DNA of 64,000 nucleotides, taken from the NCBI GenBank assembly GCA_019635215.1, contig JAHBZZ010000012.1:33466-97465 (forward strand), written 5' to 3'. Positions 1 through 11,641 of the stretch are shown piece after piece; positions within the stretch are counted from its first letter, which is position 1; each line of letters begins with the position of its first letter. Both the position numbers and the translations under genes were made by a program. The notes below the pieces were generated by a model. The model made no database searches and was not told the origin of the DNA. It saw only the letters and a list, made by a program, of their open reading frames with translations. The DNA comes from Nitrosomonas sp. GTDB taxonomy: Bacteria; Pseudomonadota; Gammaproteobacteria; Burkholderiales; Nitrosomonadaceae.

Positions 1-1
1 C

Positions 2-1294
2 GCAATAGGGTATGCGCCAAAAGAATGGCAAAATCTGGCAGCTATTTTTCCAGATTACAATGCAGAAAAAACCAAAAACATCCTGATCCGCGCAGGATTG
101 ATAATAATCCATGATAATGGTAAGCACTATGATCGATTCAGGGATCGCATCATGTTTCCAATTTTGAACCAAACAGGTCAGATCGTCGCATTCGGCGGCC
201 GTATTGTAGATCACGGAGAACCCAAATATCTGAATTCACCTGAAACGGATATTTTTGTTAAAGGACATGAAATCTACAATTTATTCTCCGCGCGCAAAGC
301 CATTCGAGACGCAAAATGTGTCGTTGTTGTCGAAGGTTACATGGATGTCGTCGCACTTTCTCAGTACGGTATAGATTATAGCGTGGCAACCTTAGGTACC
401 GCAGTTACCGATTTCCATATTCAGAAACTACTGCGTTATTCTGACAAGATTGTTTTCTGCTTCGATGGTGACAATGCCGGAAAAAAAGCCGCAAAACGCG
501 CATTAGAAAACAGCCTGGCACAACTTTCCGACGGTAAAACGATTCAATTTCTATTCTTACCCGAGAACGAAGATCCTGACAGCTTTATCCATCAATATGG
601 AAAAAATGCTTTTGAACAATTAATTACACAATCCTTGCCATTATCCGAATTTTTGTTAACAGTATTTTCGCAAGAACTGAATCTTCACCACAATGAAGAT
701 CGCGCCAAATTTATTCATGACATAAAACCGCTATTAAAAAACATCAATGCACCCGCATTGTCGATAATGCTGTTAAAACGCATAGCTCAAATGTGCGATA
801 TGGATTTGCATGATTTGGAAATACTTATGGAAATCAAACGCAAGACATCCCTCAATGTTCAAAAAAGCATACCTCGAAAGCAGCCTATATCACCCTATCG
901 CTGGCTGTTACTGATTCTGTTGCATAAACCCAGGTATTTTAACAATTTGGATAATGAATTGATTCTGCAATGCAACGATAACAGCGAAGAATTCACCACT
1001 TTAAAAATCTTAGTTGAATTTCTGAACAAGCACCCCGATATTGCAATCAATTCGACAACATCTTCACTACTGAATCATTTCCAAGAAACCTCCTCTAAAA
1101 CGTTACTGGAAACAATAGAAAGCGAAACACTCGAATGGAATGATGATCTCGATCTTGATGCAGAATTTTATGGTGCGTTAAGAATGCTTGCGGATATACA
1201 GCGAAAAAAACGCATGACCGAACTGCACAGCAAACCCCTCAAACTATTAACGGAGGAAGAAAAAAGAGAATTACAGCGCTTGTCTATGCACTAA
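2..1294 (+). CDS. dnaG: DNA primase, 3' part (DnaG)
   Basis: The gene is cut by the left window edge; the reading frame is open from base 2, so the internal TTG near 98 is not the start. DnaG makes RNA primers at the replication fork. The visible part begins in the catalytic core (IGYAP-type segment) and includes the TOPRIM motifs: EGYMD around base 340 and FDGDNAG around base 465, which hold the metal-binding acidic residues. The last ~150 residues would be the DnaB helicase-binding domain. The N-terminal zinc finger lies outside the window. It is followed by rpoD, as in the macromolecular-synthesis operon of many proteobacteria; the rpsU member, if present, would lie upstream. Confidence 0.95.
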   Translation, partial: AIGYAPKEWQNLAAIFPDYNAEKTKNILIRAGLIIIHDNGKHYDRFRDRIMFPILNQTGQIVAFGGRIVDHGEPKYLNSPETDIFVKGHEIYNLFSARKAIRDAKCVVVVEGYMDVVALSQYGIDYSVATLGTAVTDFHIQKLLRYSDKIVFCFDGDNAGKKAAKRALENSLAQLSDGKTIQFLFLPENEDPDSFIHQYGKNAFEQLITQSLPLSEFLLTVFSQELNLHHNEDRAKFIHDIKPLLKNINAPALSIMLLKRIAQMCDMDLHDLEILMEIKRKTSLNVQKSIPRKQPISPYRWLLLILLHKPRYFNNLDNELILQCNDNSEEFTTLKILVEFLNKHPDIAINSTTSSLLNHFQETSSKTLLETIESETLEWNDDLDLDAEFYGALRMLADIQRKKRMTELHSKPLKLLTEEEKRELQRLSMH

Positions 1295-1467
1295 TCGGTT
1301 TTTTGCACATTTGAATCGAATATATTGATGAGGCTGCTGATATCAGAAAATATCGATTCTATGCCAATTCACCATGATACAAATCAAAACAAAAAGAAAT
1401 TTTGATATAATTACCGATTTTCAGCTTCTATACTTTTCACTCCATCTTAAATTGGAATATTTATAAT

Positions 1468-3612
1468 ATGTCAAAGACAAAATCAGTCAAAACTAACGAC
1501 ACAGAAGTTGAAAAGTCAACCTCAAGCACGGAAGAAAATAATAATATAAAAACCTCTGCTAAGTCCTCCCGGAACAGAACCCAAGATACAACTCGATTGG
1601 CTGACGACGCAATGACTATAGAAAGTGAAAAACAAAAAAACAAGAAAGCAAAACCTCGCACTGGCAAAAAAACAAAAGGTGCAACAGAGCAATTTACTAA
1701 CATTGAATCTGTAGCTACGATAACGATAGCTGAAAGTAATACATCCGCCCAGGATATAGAAGCAAGACGCATGCGTTTGAAAAGGCTGATCGTACTGGGT
1801 AAAGAACGTGGTTATTTAACATACGCGGAAATCAACGATCACCTACCGGATGACATGCTGGATGCTGAGCAAATTGAAGGCATTATCAGCATGATCAACG
1901 ACATGGGAATTTCCGTGCATGATGAAGCACCTGATGCGGAAACACTGTTAATGTCTGACTCGGCCACGACAGTCGCAGATGAAGATGTTGCAGAAGAAGC
2001 AGAAGCAGCGCTATCCTCAGTTGACTCAGAGTTTGGACGCACCACGGACCCTGTGCGTATGTATATGCGTGAAATGGGGTCAGTCGGTTTGTTGACGCGT
2101 GAAAGTGAAATCGAAATTGCTAAACGGATCGAAGGTGGGCTGCGCCATATGATCCAGGCAATCTCCGCCTGTCCGCCTATTATAGCCGAAATCACAAGAC
2201 TGGCATTGGAGGTTGAAAACGACAATCTGCGCATAGATGAAGTTGTCGACGGCTTAGTTGATTCTGATGATCAGGATATTCTGAATACTGACATGGCAAA
2301 CGACTCCATTGATTCCGATTTGGATTCCAATGATCTCGATGATGATGATAACAACGACGATGCAGATGACAATGGCATAGTCAGTGCAGACTTGATACAA
2401 CTCAAAGAAGATGCATTAGTTCATTTTCATGCGGTTCGTGATCTCTTTGCTGAAATGCAAACCGTTTTGAACAACGAAGGTCCTAACAGTAGCAAATACC
2501 AGGAATTACAGGAAAAAATTTCCAATGAACTTATGTGCGTACGTTTCTCGGCGAAAACCGTGGAAAAACTATGTGATATGCAACGCACATTAGTTCAGGA
2601 CGTACGTCAATACGAACGCAAAATAATGGAATTATGCGTAACAAGGGCCAAAATGCCGCGCAATTATTTCATCAAAACATTCCCTGGAAATGAAACGGAC
2701 TTTGACTGGATTACAAAAGAAATCGCATTAGTAAAATCGTATAGTCAGGCCCTTGAGCATTACAAGCCCGAGATTATCGAACAACAGCAAAAACTACACA
2801 ATCTCAAGGAAACAATCGGTATTTCGATCAAAGACCTGCGAGAAATAAACCGGAAAATGTCGACAGGTGAGGCAAAAGCGCGCCGTGCAAAACGGGAAAT
2901 GACCGAAGCCAATTTACGACTGGTTATTTCTATTGCTAAAAAATACACCAACCGTGGATTACAATTCCTTGATCTAATACAAGAAGGTAATATTGGTCTG
3001 ATGAAAGCGGTCGATAAATTCGAATATCGTCGTGGGTATAAGTTCTCTACTTATGCAACCTGGTGGATAAGACAGGCTATAACACGTTCCATCGCCGATC
3101 AGGCACGCACCATTCGGATCCCGGTTCATATGATTGAAACCATCAATAAAATGAACCGTATTTCACGTCAAATACTCCAAGAAACCGGACAAGAGCCAGA
3201 ACCCGCTGTACTTGCTGAAAAAATGGAGATGCCGGAAGAAAAAATTCGAAAAATTCTTAAAATCTCCAAAGAACCCATTTCTATGGAAACTCCAATTGGG
3301 GATGATGAGGATTCTCATCTTGGTGACTTTATAGAAGACTCCGCTACAATGGCACCAGCCGATGCTGCAGTTTATGCTAGCCTTAGAGGGGTAACAAAGG
3401 ATATACTTGACTCTTTGACACCGCGCGAAGCAAAAGTCCTGCGTATGCGTTTCGGCATTGAAATGAACACCGATCATACACTTGAAGAAGTCGGTAAACA
3501 GTTTGATGTTACCCGCGAACGCATACGACAAATTGAAGCCAAAGCGCTACGGAAATTACGTCATCCTGCACGTTCCGAAAGACTACGCAGCTTTCTGGAT
3601 ACCGGCAATTGA
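1468..3612 (+). CDS. rpoD: RNA polymerase primary sigma factor RpoD (sigma 70)
   Basis: The 714-residue protein directs core RNA polymerase to housekeeping promoters. The N-terminal ~100 residues are a Lys/Ser/Thr-rich extension, followed by region 1.1, region 1.2 ([11 protein letters not shown]), a long acidic non-conserved region with an Asp/Asn run near residues 285-305, and regions 2-4. Region 2 shows [16 protein letters not shown] and [13 protein letters not shown]; region 4 shows [18 protein letters not shown], the -35 recognition helix. A TATAAT hexamer at 1406-1411 is a candidate -10 element for its own promoter. The gap to dnaG is 173 bp and a tRNA follows 18 bp downstream, so the tRNA may be cotranscribed. 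Confidence 0.98.
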   Translation: MSKTKSVKTNDTEVEKSTSSTEENNNIKTSAKSSRNRTQDTTRLADDAMTIESEKQKNKKAKPRTGKKTKGATEQFTNIESVATITIAESNTSAQDIEARRMRLKRLIVLGKERGYLTYAEINDHLPDDMLDAEQIEGIISMINDMGISVHDEAPDAETLLMSDSATTVADEDVAEEAEAALSSVDSEFGRTTDPVRMYMREMGSVGLLTRESEIEIAKRIEGGLRHMIQAISACPPIIAEITRLALEVENDNLRIDEVVDGLVDSDDQDILNTDMANDSIDSDLDSNDLDDDDNNDDADDNGIVSADLIQLKEDALVHFHAVRDLFAEMQTVLNNEGPNSSKYQELQEKISNELMCVRFSAKTVEKLCDMQRTLVQDVRQYERKIMELCVTRAKMPRNYFIKTFPGNETDFDWITKEIALVKSYSQALEHYKPEIIEQQQKLHNLKETIGISIKDLREINRKMSTGEAKARRAKREMTEANLRLVISIAKKYTNRGLQFLDLIQEGNIGLMKAVDKFEYRRGYKFSTYATWWIRQAITRSIADQARTIRIPVHMIETINKMNRISRQILQETGQEPEPAVLAEKMEMPEEKIRKILKISKEPISMETPIGDDEDSHLGDFIEDSATMAPADAAVYASLRGVTKDILDSLTPREAKVLRMRFGIEMNTDHTLEEVGKQFDVTRERIRQIEAKALRKLRHPARSERLRSFLDTGN

Positions 3613-3630
3613 TAAAATAAGAAAAAACAG

Positions 3631-5139
<1,509 letters not shown>

Positions 5140-5194
5140 CGTCTTTATGCTTTCCCACCGCACGATCTGCGGTGTGGAGTCCAACTCCACAGGG

Positions 5195-5688
5195 CAAGAA
5201 AAAAACCTGATTCAGTTTGCGTTTTATTCCGGCCTCAGAACTTCCGAACTGATCGCCTTGCGCTGGCAGGATGTCGACTTTGACAAAAACTGTATTTATG
5301 TACGAGCTGCAAAAGTCCGCGGCCACTTGAAATGCACCGAAACAAAATCAGGGAAGCGTGAAGTCACCCTGCAACCGAAGCCAGAGAAGCGCTGATCATC
5401 AGCAGTTATTGACCAATGAACAAAACGACATAGTTTTTCATGATTCACGTACTAACCAGCCGTGGAAGGACGATCAGGCCATCCGCAAAATTGTCTGGAC
5501 TCCTGCATTGAAAAGAGCGGGCATAAAAATCGCAACCCCTACCAGCCCCGTCACACCTTTGCTTCTATACTGCTTTCAAGAGGAAAACATTATATGGATG
5601 TTGTATGGATGTTGCCCAGCAAATGGGCCATAAAGATTGGAATATGATCATTAAAGTCTATGGTCGTTGGATTCCACAATCACAATGA
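5195..5688 (+). pseudogene. Tyrosine integrase fragment, frameshifted
   Basis: Only the catalytic domain of a phage-type tyrosine recombinase remains, spread over several frames. The first segment carries the catalytic Arg (SGLRTSELIALRWQDVDF); a second frame reads FHDSRTNQPWKDDQAIRKIVW; a third gives PRHTFASILLSRG with the His-x-x-Arg pair. The end reads MGHKDWNMIIKVYGRWIPQ with the nucleophile Tyr. No N-terminal core-binding domain is visible upstream; the fragment abuts the broken serine recombinase. It is a relic of another integration event and cannot make an active enzyme. Confidence 0.8.
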
Positions 5689-5713
5689 ATTGAGCACTCA
5701 CCATCATTCCTTG

Positions 5714-5742
5714 TTGCGCAACGGGGATAAAACCGCTATGAT
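5714..5742 (+). promoter_or_regulatory. Putative sigma-70 promoter of higBA
   Basis: TTGCGC (5714-5719) and TATGAT (5737-5742) are separated by 17 bp, close to the sigma-70 consensus. The expected transcription start would lie only about five bases before the higB start codon, so the message would be nearly leaderless, which fits the lack of a clear ribosome-binding site there. This is prediction from sequence only. Confidence 0.4.
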
Positions 5743-5753
5743 ACCTGTCCAAT

Positions 5754-6032
5754 ATGATTAAAAGCTTTAAATATAAAGGGCTTGAACGATTCTTTACGAC
5801 TGGTAACACATCAGGCATTCAGGCTGATCATGCAACCAAAATTCACGACAGACTGGCATTTTTGCATTCAGCCATGACTATTGATGACATGAACATACCG
5901 GGCTATAGACTGCATGAGTTAAAAGGCAAACTGAAAGGACATTGGGCCGTTGATGTAAGCAAAAACTGGCGCATCGTTTTCCGTTTTAAAGACGGTGATG
6001 CATATGTTGTAAACTATGAGGATTATCACTAA
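5754..6032 (+). CDS. higB: HigB-type toxin (RelE/ParE superfamily)
   Basis: The 92-residue protein matches the HigB layout: a basic small domain starting IKSFKYKGLERFF, a central PGYRLHELKG, and a C-terminal KNWRIVFRFKDGDAYVVNYEDYH. Known HigB proteins cleave mRNA on the ribosome. The toxin gene comes first and its stop overlaps the antitoxin start by one base, the usual higBA order. It is intact while the integrase and sigma genes around it are broken, which fits retention by addiction. Assignment to HigB rather than another RelE-like group is from family resemblance. Confidence 0.9.
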   Translation: MIKSFKYKGLERFFTTGNTSGIQADHATKIHDRLAFLHSAMTIDDMNIPGYRLHELKGKLKGHWAVDVSKNWRIVFRFKDGDAYVVNYEDYH

Positions 6033-6334
6033 TGACTATTCAACAACATAACCCGCCACACCCAGGTGAACTGATTAAAAGAACGTATATTGATCCGTTC
6101 GATGATATTTCCGGCAATCAAATAGCCAAACGCCTAGGCGTAGCCATTAGCACTTTCAATCGTTTGATCAACGGTGTTTCAGATATTTCTCCAGAAATGG
6201 CTATCAGGCTCTCCAAAGTACTTGGTAGATCACCTGAAAGCTGGCTATTAATGCAAGATCACTATGATCTATGGAAAGCACGGCAAACCATTAACACTGA
6301 CGATCTCGAACCCATTAATTTTGAAATAGCTTAG
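6032..6334 (+). CDS. higA: HigA-type antitoxin, HTH DNA-binding protein
   Basis: The 100-residue protein has the HigA signature HPGELIKRTYIDPF at the N-terminus and an XRE-type helix-turn-helix (SGNQIAKRLGVAISTFNRLINGVSDISPEMAIRLSKVLG), ending in SPESWLLMQDHYDLWKAR. HigA proteins bind the toxin and repress the shared promoter. It is translationally coupled to higB by a one-base overlap. No transposition or recombination genes in the immediate area are intact. Confidence 0.92.
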   Translation: MTIQQHNPPHPGELIKRTYIDPFDDISGNQIAKRLGVAISTFNRLINGVSDISPEMAIRLSKVLGRSPESWLLMQDHYDLWKARQTINTDDLEPINFEIA

Positions 6335-6339
6335 AGTAC

Positions 6340-6716
6340 AAGAGATATCATTATAGGTAAACCGGCAAGCATGGCATCAATGCGCATCAGCGCGTCGATG
6401 ATGCGCAAGCGTGTTTCGGGTGAAGGTACTTCCGCTTCCGGTAGACAGGCTATGGCTTCGAGGTAGGCGCGCTCCACATCCAGCCGCCGCCGGTGGTCAA
6501 TGACCAGTCCTTTGGCGATATGCGTCAACAGTGCACGGGGTTCCATGTCCAGATGCACCGGTAGCTGCCGGGAAACCATAACCGCAGCAAAGTATCATGC
6601 GCCAGATCAGCCGCATCACAGGTATTACCAAGTTTGCGGCGCAACCAGCTATACGGCTAGCTGTGATGATCGGTATATAAAACATGGATTCGATGCTCTG
6701 TAAGATCGGTGACCGG
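6340..6716 (-). pseudogene. Decayed FecI-type ECF sigma factor
   Basis: The remnant reads as an iron-siderophore ECF sigma factor. The first part, after a GTG with an upstream GAGGAG, reads VPVTDLTEHRIHVLYTDHHS, then an in-frame stop, then SWLRRKLGNTCDAADLAHDTLLRL, typical of FecI region 2. A frameshift leads to PRALLTHIAKGLVIDHRRRLDVERAYLEA and a truncated region 4 (PETRLRIIDALMRIDAMLAGLP). The recognition helix is missing. A Fur-like palindrome sits 50 bp upstream. No fecR or TonB receptor is adjacent. Confidence 0.78.
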
Positions 6717-6767
6717 CACAGCATTCTCCTCGTTATTGGTCAAGCACGTATGCGAACACGAATCAAT

Positions 6768-6787
6768 AATGAGAATCATTCTCATGA
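6768..6787. promoter_or_regulatory. Fur-box-like palindrome
   Basis: ATGAGAATCATTCTCAT is nearly a perfect palindrome and resembles the 19-bp Fur box built from inverted NATNAT units. It lies about 50 bp before the start of the decayed fecI-like gene, where Fur control of iron-uptake sigma factors is expected. With the gene dead, the site is probably a relic, though it could still act on something divergent. Confidence 0.6.
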
Positions 6788-6901
6788 TATAGGATAAAAA
6801 ATCAGTTCCGCAAAATCGCTCCTGACTGATGCTCTGCCATCCTGAAAGGTATATCCATGCCCGGGTGCTTCACAAAATACAGGATGTTTCACTCAGATCA
6901 C

Positions 6902-6982
6902 GGCGAGATTGGAAATATTCCACCAGTAGAATTCGAAATGGCATATTATCGCCAATTGGAGAAATCAGCTAATGCAATTTGA
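6902..6982 (+). pseudogene. IS3-type transposase C-terminal scrap
   Basis: A short frame reads GEIGNIPPVEFEMAYYRQL and, after a stop, LKNLRKNR. This matches the extreme C-terminus of IS3-family OrfB transposases (LGYIPPAEFE...YYRQ...LRKTR). Nothing of the catalytic DDE domain and no matching terminal repeat is seen, so this is only a relic left near the right edge of the decayed island. Confidence 0.6.
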
Positions 6983-7060
6983 CTCAAACTAAAAAATCTC
7001 CGGAAGAACCGGATCATTTCATTTTTTACTACTCATCAATTTAAAAGTTGTTTAATAACT

Positions 7061-8287
7061 ATGCCTGTCAATATCCCAACATTACTTCCTGAACATTTGT
7101 TATGTATACCGGGCGTCAAGCTTGGTATTGCCGAAGCTGGCATAAAAAAACGACATCGAAAGGATTTACTGGTTATTGCGTTGGACGAAGGTACTCATGT
7201 TACTGGTGTATTTACACAGAACCGTTTTTGTGCTGCACCGGTCATTGTTGCGAAAGAAAATCTGGCTAATGCCTCAATACGTGGCCTTGTGGTGAATACA
7301 GGCAACGCCAACGCCGGAACCGGAAACACTGGTATCCAGCATGCACGAGCAACTTGCGCGGCGCTTGCTGAATTATTTGGCTGCGAGCCGCAGCAAATAT
7401 TACCGTTTTCTACCGGTGTAATTATGGAACCTCTGCCAGTAGATGCTGTAATTAATGGGTTACCGGTTGCTGTAGCTGATCTGAACAAAAACAATTGGTA
7501 CAAAGCAGCACAGGCGATCATGACAACAGATATCGTACCCAAAGGCGTATCCCGGCAAATAGTGCTTCAGGGCGCACCAGTAACAATTACCGGTATCGCC
7601 AAAGGTTCCGGAATGATCCGCCCGAATATGGCAACTATGCTTGGGTTTATTGCAACTGACGCTTCAATTACGCATTCACTGCTACACAAGATGATTCGCT
7701 ATGCCGCAGATTGTTCGTTCAATCGTATCTCCGTTGATGGCGATACTTCCACGAATGATGCGTTAATCTTAATGGCTACTGGTCAAGCAGGACACCGCGA
7801 AATCTGTGAATCAGAAAGCCCGGAATTTTCTCAACTACAGGAAGCCGTAACCGAAGTTGCTATAGAATTGGCACAAATGATCGTTCGCGATGGAGAAGGC
7901 GCTACAAAATTCATTACTGTGCAGATTGAAGCGGGTAAAAACATAGATGAATGTAAACAGGTAGCATATGCCATTGCACATTCTCCATTGATCAAAACCG
8001 CTTTTTTTGCATCCGATCCCAATTTAGGACGAATATTGGCTGCAATTGGGTATGCTGGCTTGGATGATTTGGATGTTAATCGGATACAACTTTATCTGGG
8101 TCAAGTGCTGGTTGCCGAGAATGGCGGCCGGGCACCTGGATACCGTGAAGAACAAGGTCAACAGGTCATGAACGAACCAGAAATTACTGTGCGTGTGGTA
8201 TTGAACCGTGGAGCCGCATCGACTTGTTTGTGGACTTGTGACTTTTCCTATGACTATGTGAAGATTAATTCAGATTACCGAAGTTAA
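7061..8287 (+). CDS. argJ: Glutamate N-acetyltransferase / ornithine acetyltransferase
   Basis: ArgJ transfers acetyl from N-acetylornithine to glutamate in the cyclic arginine pathway. The 408-residue precursor has [12 protein letters not shown] near residue 80 and the autoproteolysis site PNMATMLGF, with Thr192 as the nucleophile that cleaves the chain into two subunits. The oxyanion-hole region (PFSTGVI) is present near residue 117. Length and motifs are normal. It starts the core gene run after the decayed island. A short hairpin without a T run follows at 8307-8328. Confidence 0.97.
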   Translation: MPVNIPTLLPEHLLCIPGVKLGIAEAGIKKRHRKDLLVIALDEGTHVTGVFTQNRFCAAPVIVAKENLANASIRGLVVNTGNANAGTGNTGIQHARATCAALAELFGCEPQQILPFSTGVIMEPLPVDAVINGLPVAVADLNKNNWYKAAQAIMTTDIVPKGVSRQIVLQGAPVTITGIAKGSGMIRPNMATMLGFIATDASITHSLLHKMIRYAADCSFNRISVDGDTSTNDALILMATGQAGHREICESESPEFSQLQEAVTEVAIELAQMIVRDGEGATKFITVQIEAGKNIDECKQVAYAIAHSPLIKTAFFASDPNLGRILAAIGYAGLDDLDVNRIQLYLGQVLVAENGGRAPGYREEQGQQVMNEPEITVRVVLNRGAASTCLWTCDFSYDYVKINSDYRS

Positions 8288-8397
8288 ATTTTCCTATCTA
8301 AGAAGGCGGCAGACATACAGTACTGCCGAATGATTCTCACTTCATTTCCTGAATTTTCAGATAATAATGTTTGATAACCATGGTCAACAGGGCTTGT

Positions 8398-9264
8398 ATG
8401 GATAAACTAGAACAATTGTGTAATCAAGCAGAAAAATTGCTTGAACGTTTGGAATGTCTTTTACGGACTGATGCGCCTGAACCTGATTGGCAGAACAGTA
8501 TAGCCTTCCGCTGGCGTAAACAAGATAACCACGGTTATCTTGAATCAATCAAGCATCCGCATCGAATTTTATTAGATGAATTATGCTGCATCGAGCAACA
8601 AATTAAGCGTATTGAGCGAAATACCCGCCAATTCGTACAGGGATTCTCTGCTAACAATGTTCTGTTGACGGGTGCACGGGGTACAGGAAAATCATCACTG
8701 ATCAAAGCGCTGTTGAACAAATATGCCAGTAATGGTTTGCGTCTGATTGAAGTGGAAAAACATCATCTGGTCGATTTGCATGATATTGTGGAGATAATTC
8801 ATAAACGCCCGGAACGTTTTATTCTATTTTGCGATGACTTGTCTTTTGAATCTGATGAACCAGGTTACAAGGCACTCAAAGTAGTCCTGGATGGCTCTCT
8901 TACCACGATTTCCGAAAATGTATTGATTTACGCCACCTCGAATCGGCGGCACATGATACCCGAATATATGCGCGATAATCTCACAACCCGTCATTCAGGT
9001 GGAGAAATACATCCAAGCGAAGCGATAGAAGAAAAAATTTCCCTCTCAGAGCGTTTTGGCTTGTGGATTTCATTTTATCCTTTCGATCAAGAGCAATACT
9101 TAAGCATAGTACGACACTGGTTGATCTATTTTGGAATTGCAGCAATGACCCCCGAAATAACACAGGAATCCCTGCAATGGGCATTGGAACGGGGGTCGCG
9201 CAGCGGGCGGGTGGCCTGGCAGTTTGCAAGAGATTTCGCAGGCCGACAAAAATCGGTCGATTAA
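8398..9264 (+). CDS. DUF815-family P-loop ATPase
   Basis: An AAA-like ATPase of the DUF815 family. The Walker A motif is GARGTGKSSLIKA (about 100 residues in), followed by ILFCDDLSFE as Walker B and IYATSNRRHMIPEYM as a sensor-like segment. Start choice is uncertain: the frame opens at TTG 8371, with ATGs at 8380 and 8398. The last gives MDKLEQLCNQAEKLL and has AGGG five bases upstream, so it is used here. The biological role of DUF815 proteins is not established; the gene next to a Nudix-ThiE protein is a recurrent betaproteobacterial arrangement as I recall. Confidence 0.88.
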   Translation: MDKLEQLCNQAEKLLERLECLLRTDAPEPDWQNSIAFRWRKQDNHGYLESIKHPHRILLDELCCIEQQIKRIERNTRQFVQGFSANNVLLTGARGTGKSSLIKALLNKYASNGLRLIEVEKHHLVDLHDIVEIIHKRPERFILFCDDLSFESDEPGYKALKVVLDGSLTTISENVLIYATSNRRHMIPEYMRDNLTTRHSGGEIHPSEAIEEKISLSERFGLWISFYPFDQEQYLSIVRHWLIYFGIAAMTPEITQESLQWALERGSRSGRVAWQFARDFAGRQKSVD

Positions 9265-9281
9265 CTTCTATTTAGAAACCA

Positions 9282-10232
9282 ATGAAGGCATCACCTGTTG
9301 TTGAAGTAGCCGCTGCTGTTATTGTAAAACCAGATGGAAATTTTCTACTGACTTGCCGCCCGGAAGGAAAACCCTATTCAGGCTACTGGGAATTTCCCGG
9401 CGGCAAGATTGAAGCTGAAGAATCACCGCTTCATGCGCTTGACCGGGAATTACAAGAAGAGCTGGGCATACAGATCATCAAAGCCGATCCTTGGATTACA
9501 CGCCTGTTCTCCTATACCCATGCCACTGTAAAACTGCACTTTTACCGGGTTACAGAATGGTATGGCGATCCCTATGGACGTGAAAATCAATTATTGTCGT
9601 GGCAATTACCGCACAATATTAGCGTTACGCCCATGCTGCCTGCCAATTCCCCTGTATTACGCGCATTAATGCTGCCCTCCATTTATGCCATAACGCACGC
9701 TTCAGAAGCGGGTGTTGAAACATCTGTACAACAAATAAAGCAAGCAGTACAAAATGGATTACGTTTGATACAGATCCGCGAGAAAACAATGAATGCGCTG
9801 TCTCTCAAGAATTTCACTGAACAGGTTATATCGCTTGCACAAAGCACCGGTGCGCAGGTTTTGCTTAATCATGACACCGCATATTTACACAAAGTACGTA
9901 CCGATGGCATCCACTTACCCTCCGCCCAACTCATGACCTTAGCCGCGCGCCCCGAACTCAAACACGGCTGGTGCAGCGCTTCCTGCCATAATGCTGAAGA
10001 GCTCTATCAAGCGGAAGCATTAGAACTTGATTTTGTTGTACTGGGTCCGGTTTATCCGACGCTGAGTCATACAAACATAAAGCCATTAGGGTGGCAGAAA
10101 TTTGCTGCCTTGATCTGTAATTATCCATTACCGGTTTATGCTCTAGGGGGTATGACATATAAAGATCTGGCAATAGCCCAGGAAATGGGGGCGCATGGCA
10201 TAGCGATAATGCGGGGTATTACTGAACTATAA
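9282..10232 (+). CDS. Nudix hydrolase fused to ThiE/TenI-like domain
   Basis: This is a two-domain protein of 316 residues. Residues ~6-130 are a MutT-type Nudix domain with the Nudix box starting GGKIEAEES and ending RELQEELGI, suited to hydrolysing oxidised nucleotides such as 8-oxo-dGTP. Residues ~135-316 are a TIM-barrel domain like thiamine phosphate synthase (LIQIREKTM, LNHDTAYLH, DGIHLPS, VVLGPVYPT). Such fusions are known in beta- and gammaproteobacteria. Whether the second domain is catalytic is unclear. It begins 17 bp after the DUF815 gene and is probably cotranscribed. Confidence 0.92.
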   Translation: MKASPVVEVAAAVIVKPDGNFLLTCRPEGKPYSGYWEFPGGKIEAEESPLHALDRELQEELGIQIIKADPWITRLFSYTHATVKLHFYRVTEWYGDPYGRENQLLSWQLPHNISVTPMLPANSPVLRALMLPSIYAITHASEAGVETSVQQIKQAVQNGLRLIQIREKTMNALSLKNFTEQVISLAQSTGAQVLLNHDTAYLHKVRTDGIHLPSAQLMTLAARPELKHGWCSASCHNAEELYQAEALELDFVVLGPVYPTLSHTNIKPLGWQKFAALICNYPLPVYALGGMTYKDLAIAQEMGAHGIAIMRGITEL

Positions 10233-10276
10233 TCAGCATTGAAAATGTATTTTCATTTTTCATGACATGATTAATC

Positions 10277-10450
10277 TTAATCTTCAGTTTTGTGTTCTTG
10301 TTCTGATTGACTTATACGATAGGATTCTCGCGCCCATTGAGCAAGATCCATCGTTTTACAACGTTCAGAACAAAAGGGACGAAATGTGTTATCCGAATGC
10401 CATAAAACGGATTTTCCACATTGAGGACAGTTAACAATACGTTGTTTCAT
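10277..10450 (-). CDS. yacG: YacG, zinc-binding DNA gyrase inhibitor
   Basis: A 57-residue protein on the opposite strand, starting [18 protein letters not shown]. It carries the four-cysteine zinc site CPQC...FCSERC followed by [13 protein letters not shown], the standard YacG pattern. YacG binds GyrB and inhibits gyrase in E. coli. It sits convergent with the Nudix-ThiE gene (44-bp gap) and divergent from miaA. The length is normal for the family. Confidence 0.93.
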   Translation of the reverse strand: MKQRIVNCPQCGKSVLWHSDNTFRPFCSERCKTMDLAQWARESYRISQSEQEHKTED

Positions 10451-10506
10451 AGTCAAGCATTAAAGGGGTAGTTTGAGTTTGGATTTTTATTCTATCATCC
10501 CAACAC

Positions 10507-11532
10507 ATGAATGATAAAACGTCTGATAAAACAATAAACGATGTGAATGGTAAAGTAAAAAACGGACTACCGCCCGCCCTATTCCTGATGGGCCCCACTG
10601 CAAGTGGCAAAAGCCATGTGGCTTTGGAAATTGCCAAACAGTTCCCGGTCGAAATTGTCAGCGTAGATTCTGCCCAGGTTTATCGTTTTATGAACATTGG
10701 TACGGCCAAACCTGATCAGGAATCAATGGATAGAATACCGCACCACCTGATTAATATACTTGACCCTACAGAAAATTATTCAGCGGCACAATTCCGAGAA
10801 GATGCTCTCACGACAATGCACGGCATTACCCAGCGCGGTAATATCCCATTATTAGCGGGCGGCACCATGCTTTATTTTCAGGCGCTACTGGAAGGGCTTT
10901 CCGATCTACCTCCAGCAGACAGCAAATTGCGCCAATCAATTGAAAATGAGGCGAAAGCTCTGGGATGGCCAGCGATGCATGCGAAACTCTGTAAATTGGA
11001 TCCCAAAATAGCGGAACGCATTCAACAGAATGATATTCAACGCATCCAGCGTGCTTTGGAAGTTTGTCTTATCACGGATCGCCCGATGTCTGAAATGCTG
11101 ATATCGCCAAGAAACCCCTGTTTGCCTTACCATACTATTCTCTTGGCTTTACAACCTTCCGATCGTAGTCAACTCCATCAAAGGATTGCTTCTCGCTTTG
11201 AAAATATGCTGGATCAGGGATTGATAGAAGAAGTATCATCAATTCATGAACGATTCGCAATTCGCCCTGAGTTACCTTCCATGCGGTGCGTCGGCTATCG
11301 TCAAGCATGCCTCTATCTTAATCAGGCAATCACCCTGAAAGAACTGCACGACATGGGTATTGCCGCAACGCGACAACTTGCAAAGCGACAATTGACATGG
11401 TTACGCAGTATAATACGGAAATATGATGTCATTGAATTTGACTGTTTGGCTGATGATCTTGTGAACCAGGTTTGTATTCGATTATATTCGCTCAAAACAT
11501 TAAAACCTTACAATGAAGCATATAAAATGTAG
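10507..11532 (+). CDS. miaA: tRNA dimethylallyltransferase MiaA
   Basis: MiaA adds a dimethylallyl group to A37 of tRNAs that read U-starting codons. The P-loop LMGPTASGKSHVALE, VSVDSAQVYRFMNIGTAKP and the tRNA-binding segment RCVGYRQA are all visible, and length (341) is slightly above the usual ~310 because of short N- and C-terminal extensions. The start at 10507 gives a hydrophilic N-terminal extension before the P-loop. It is followed by two small lipoprotein genes that look independent. Confidence 0.96.
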   Translation: MNDKTSDKTINDVNGKVKNGLPPALFLMGPTASGKSHVALEIAKQFPVEIVSVDSAQVYRFMNIGTAKPDQESMDRIPHHLINILDPTENYSAAQFREDALTTMHGITQRGNIPLLAGGTMLYFQALLEGLSDLPPADSKLRQSIENEAKALGWPAMHAKLCKLDPKIAERIQQNDIQRIQRALEVCLITDRPMSEMLISPRNPCLPYHTILLALQPSDRSQLHQRIASRFENMLDQGLIEEVSSIHERFAIRPELPSMRCVGYRQACLYLNQAITLKELHDMGIAATRQLAKRQLTWLRSIIRKYDVIEFDCLADDLVNQVCIRLYSLKTLKPYNEAYKM

Positions 11533-11641
11533 AACCGAACAATTTTGATCAATGTCAACATACGATATGCAGTTTTTTGGAAATCTGCTTTTTTAGGATA
11601 AGTATTGATTTAATTTTTTAATATAAAAAGGAGATATAAGT

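Noticed and set aside
5754-6334. Phage repressor pair instead of toxin-antitoxin
   Set aside because: The HPGE-type antitoxin start, toxin-first order and one-base overlap match higBA.
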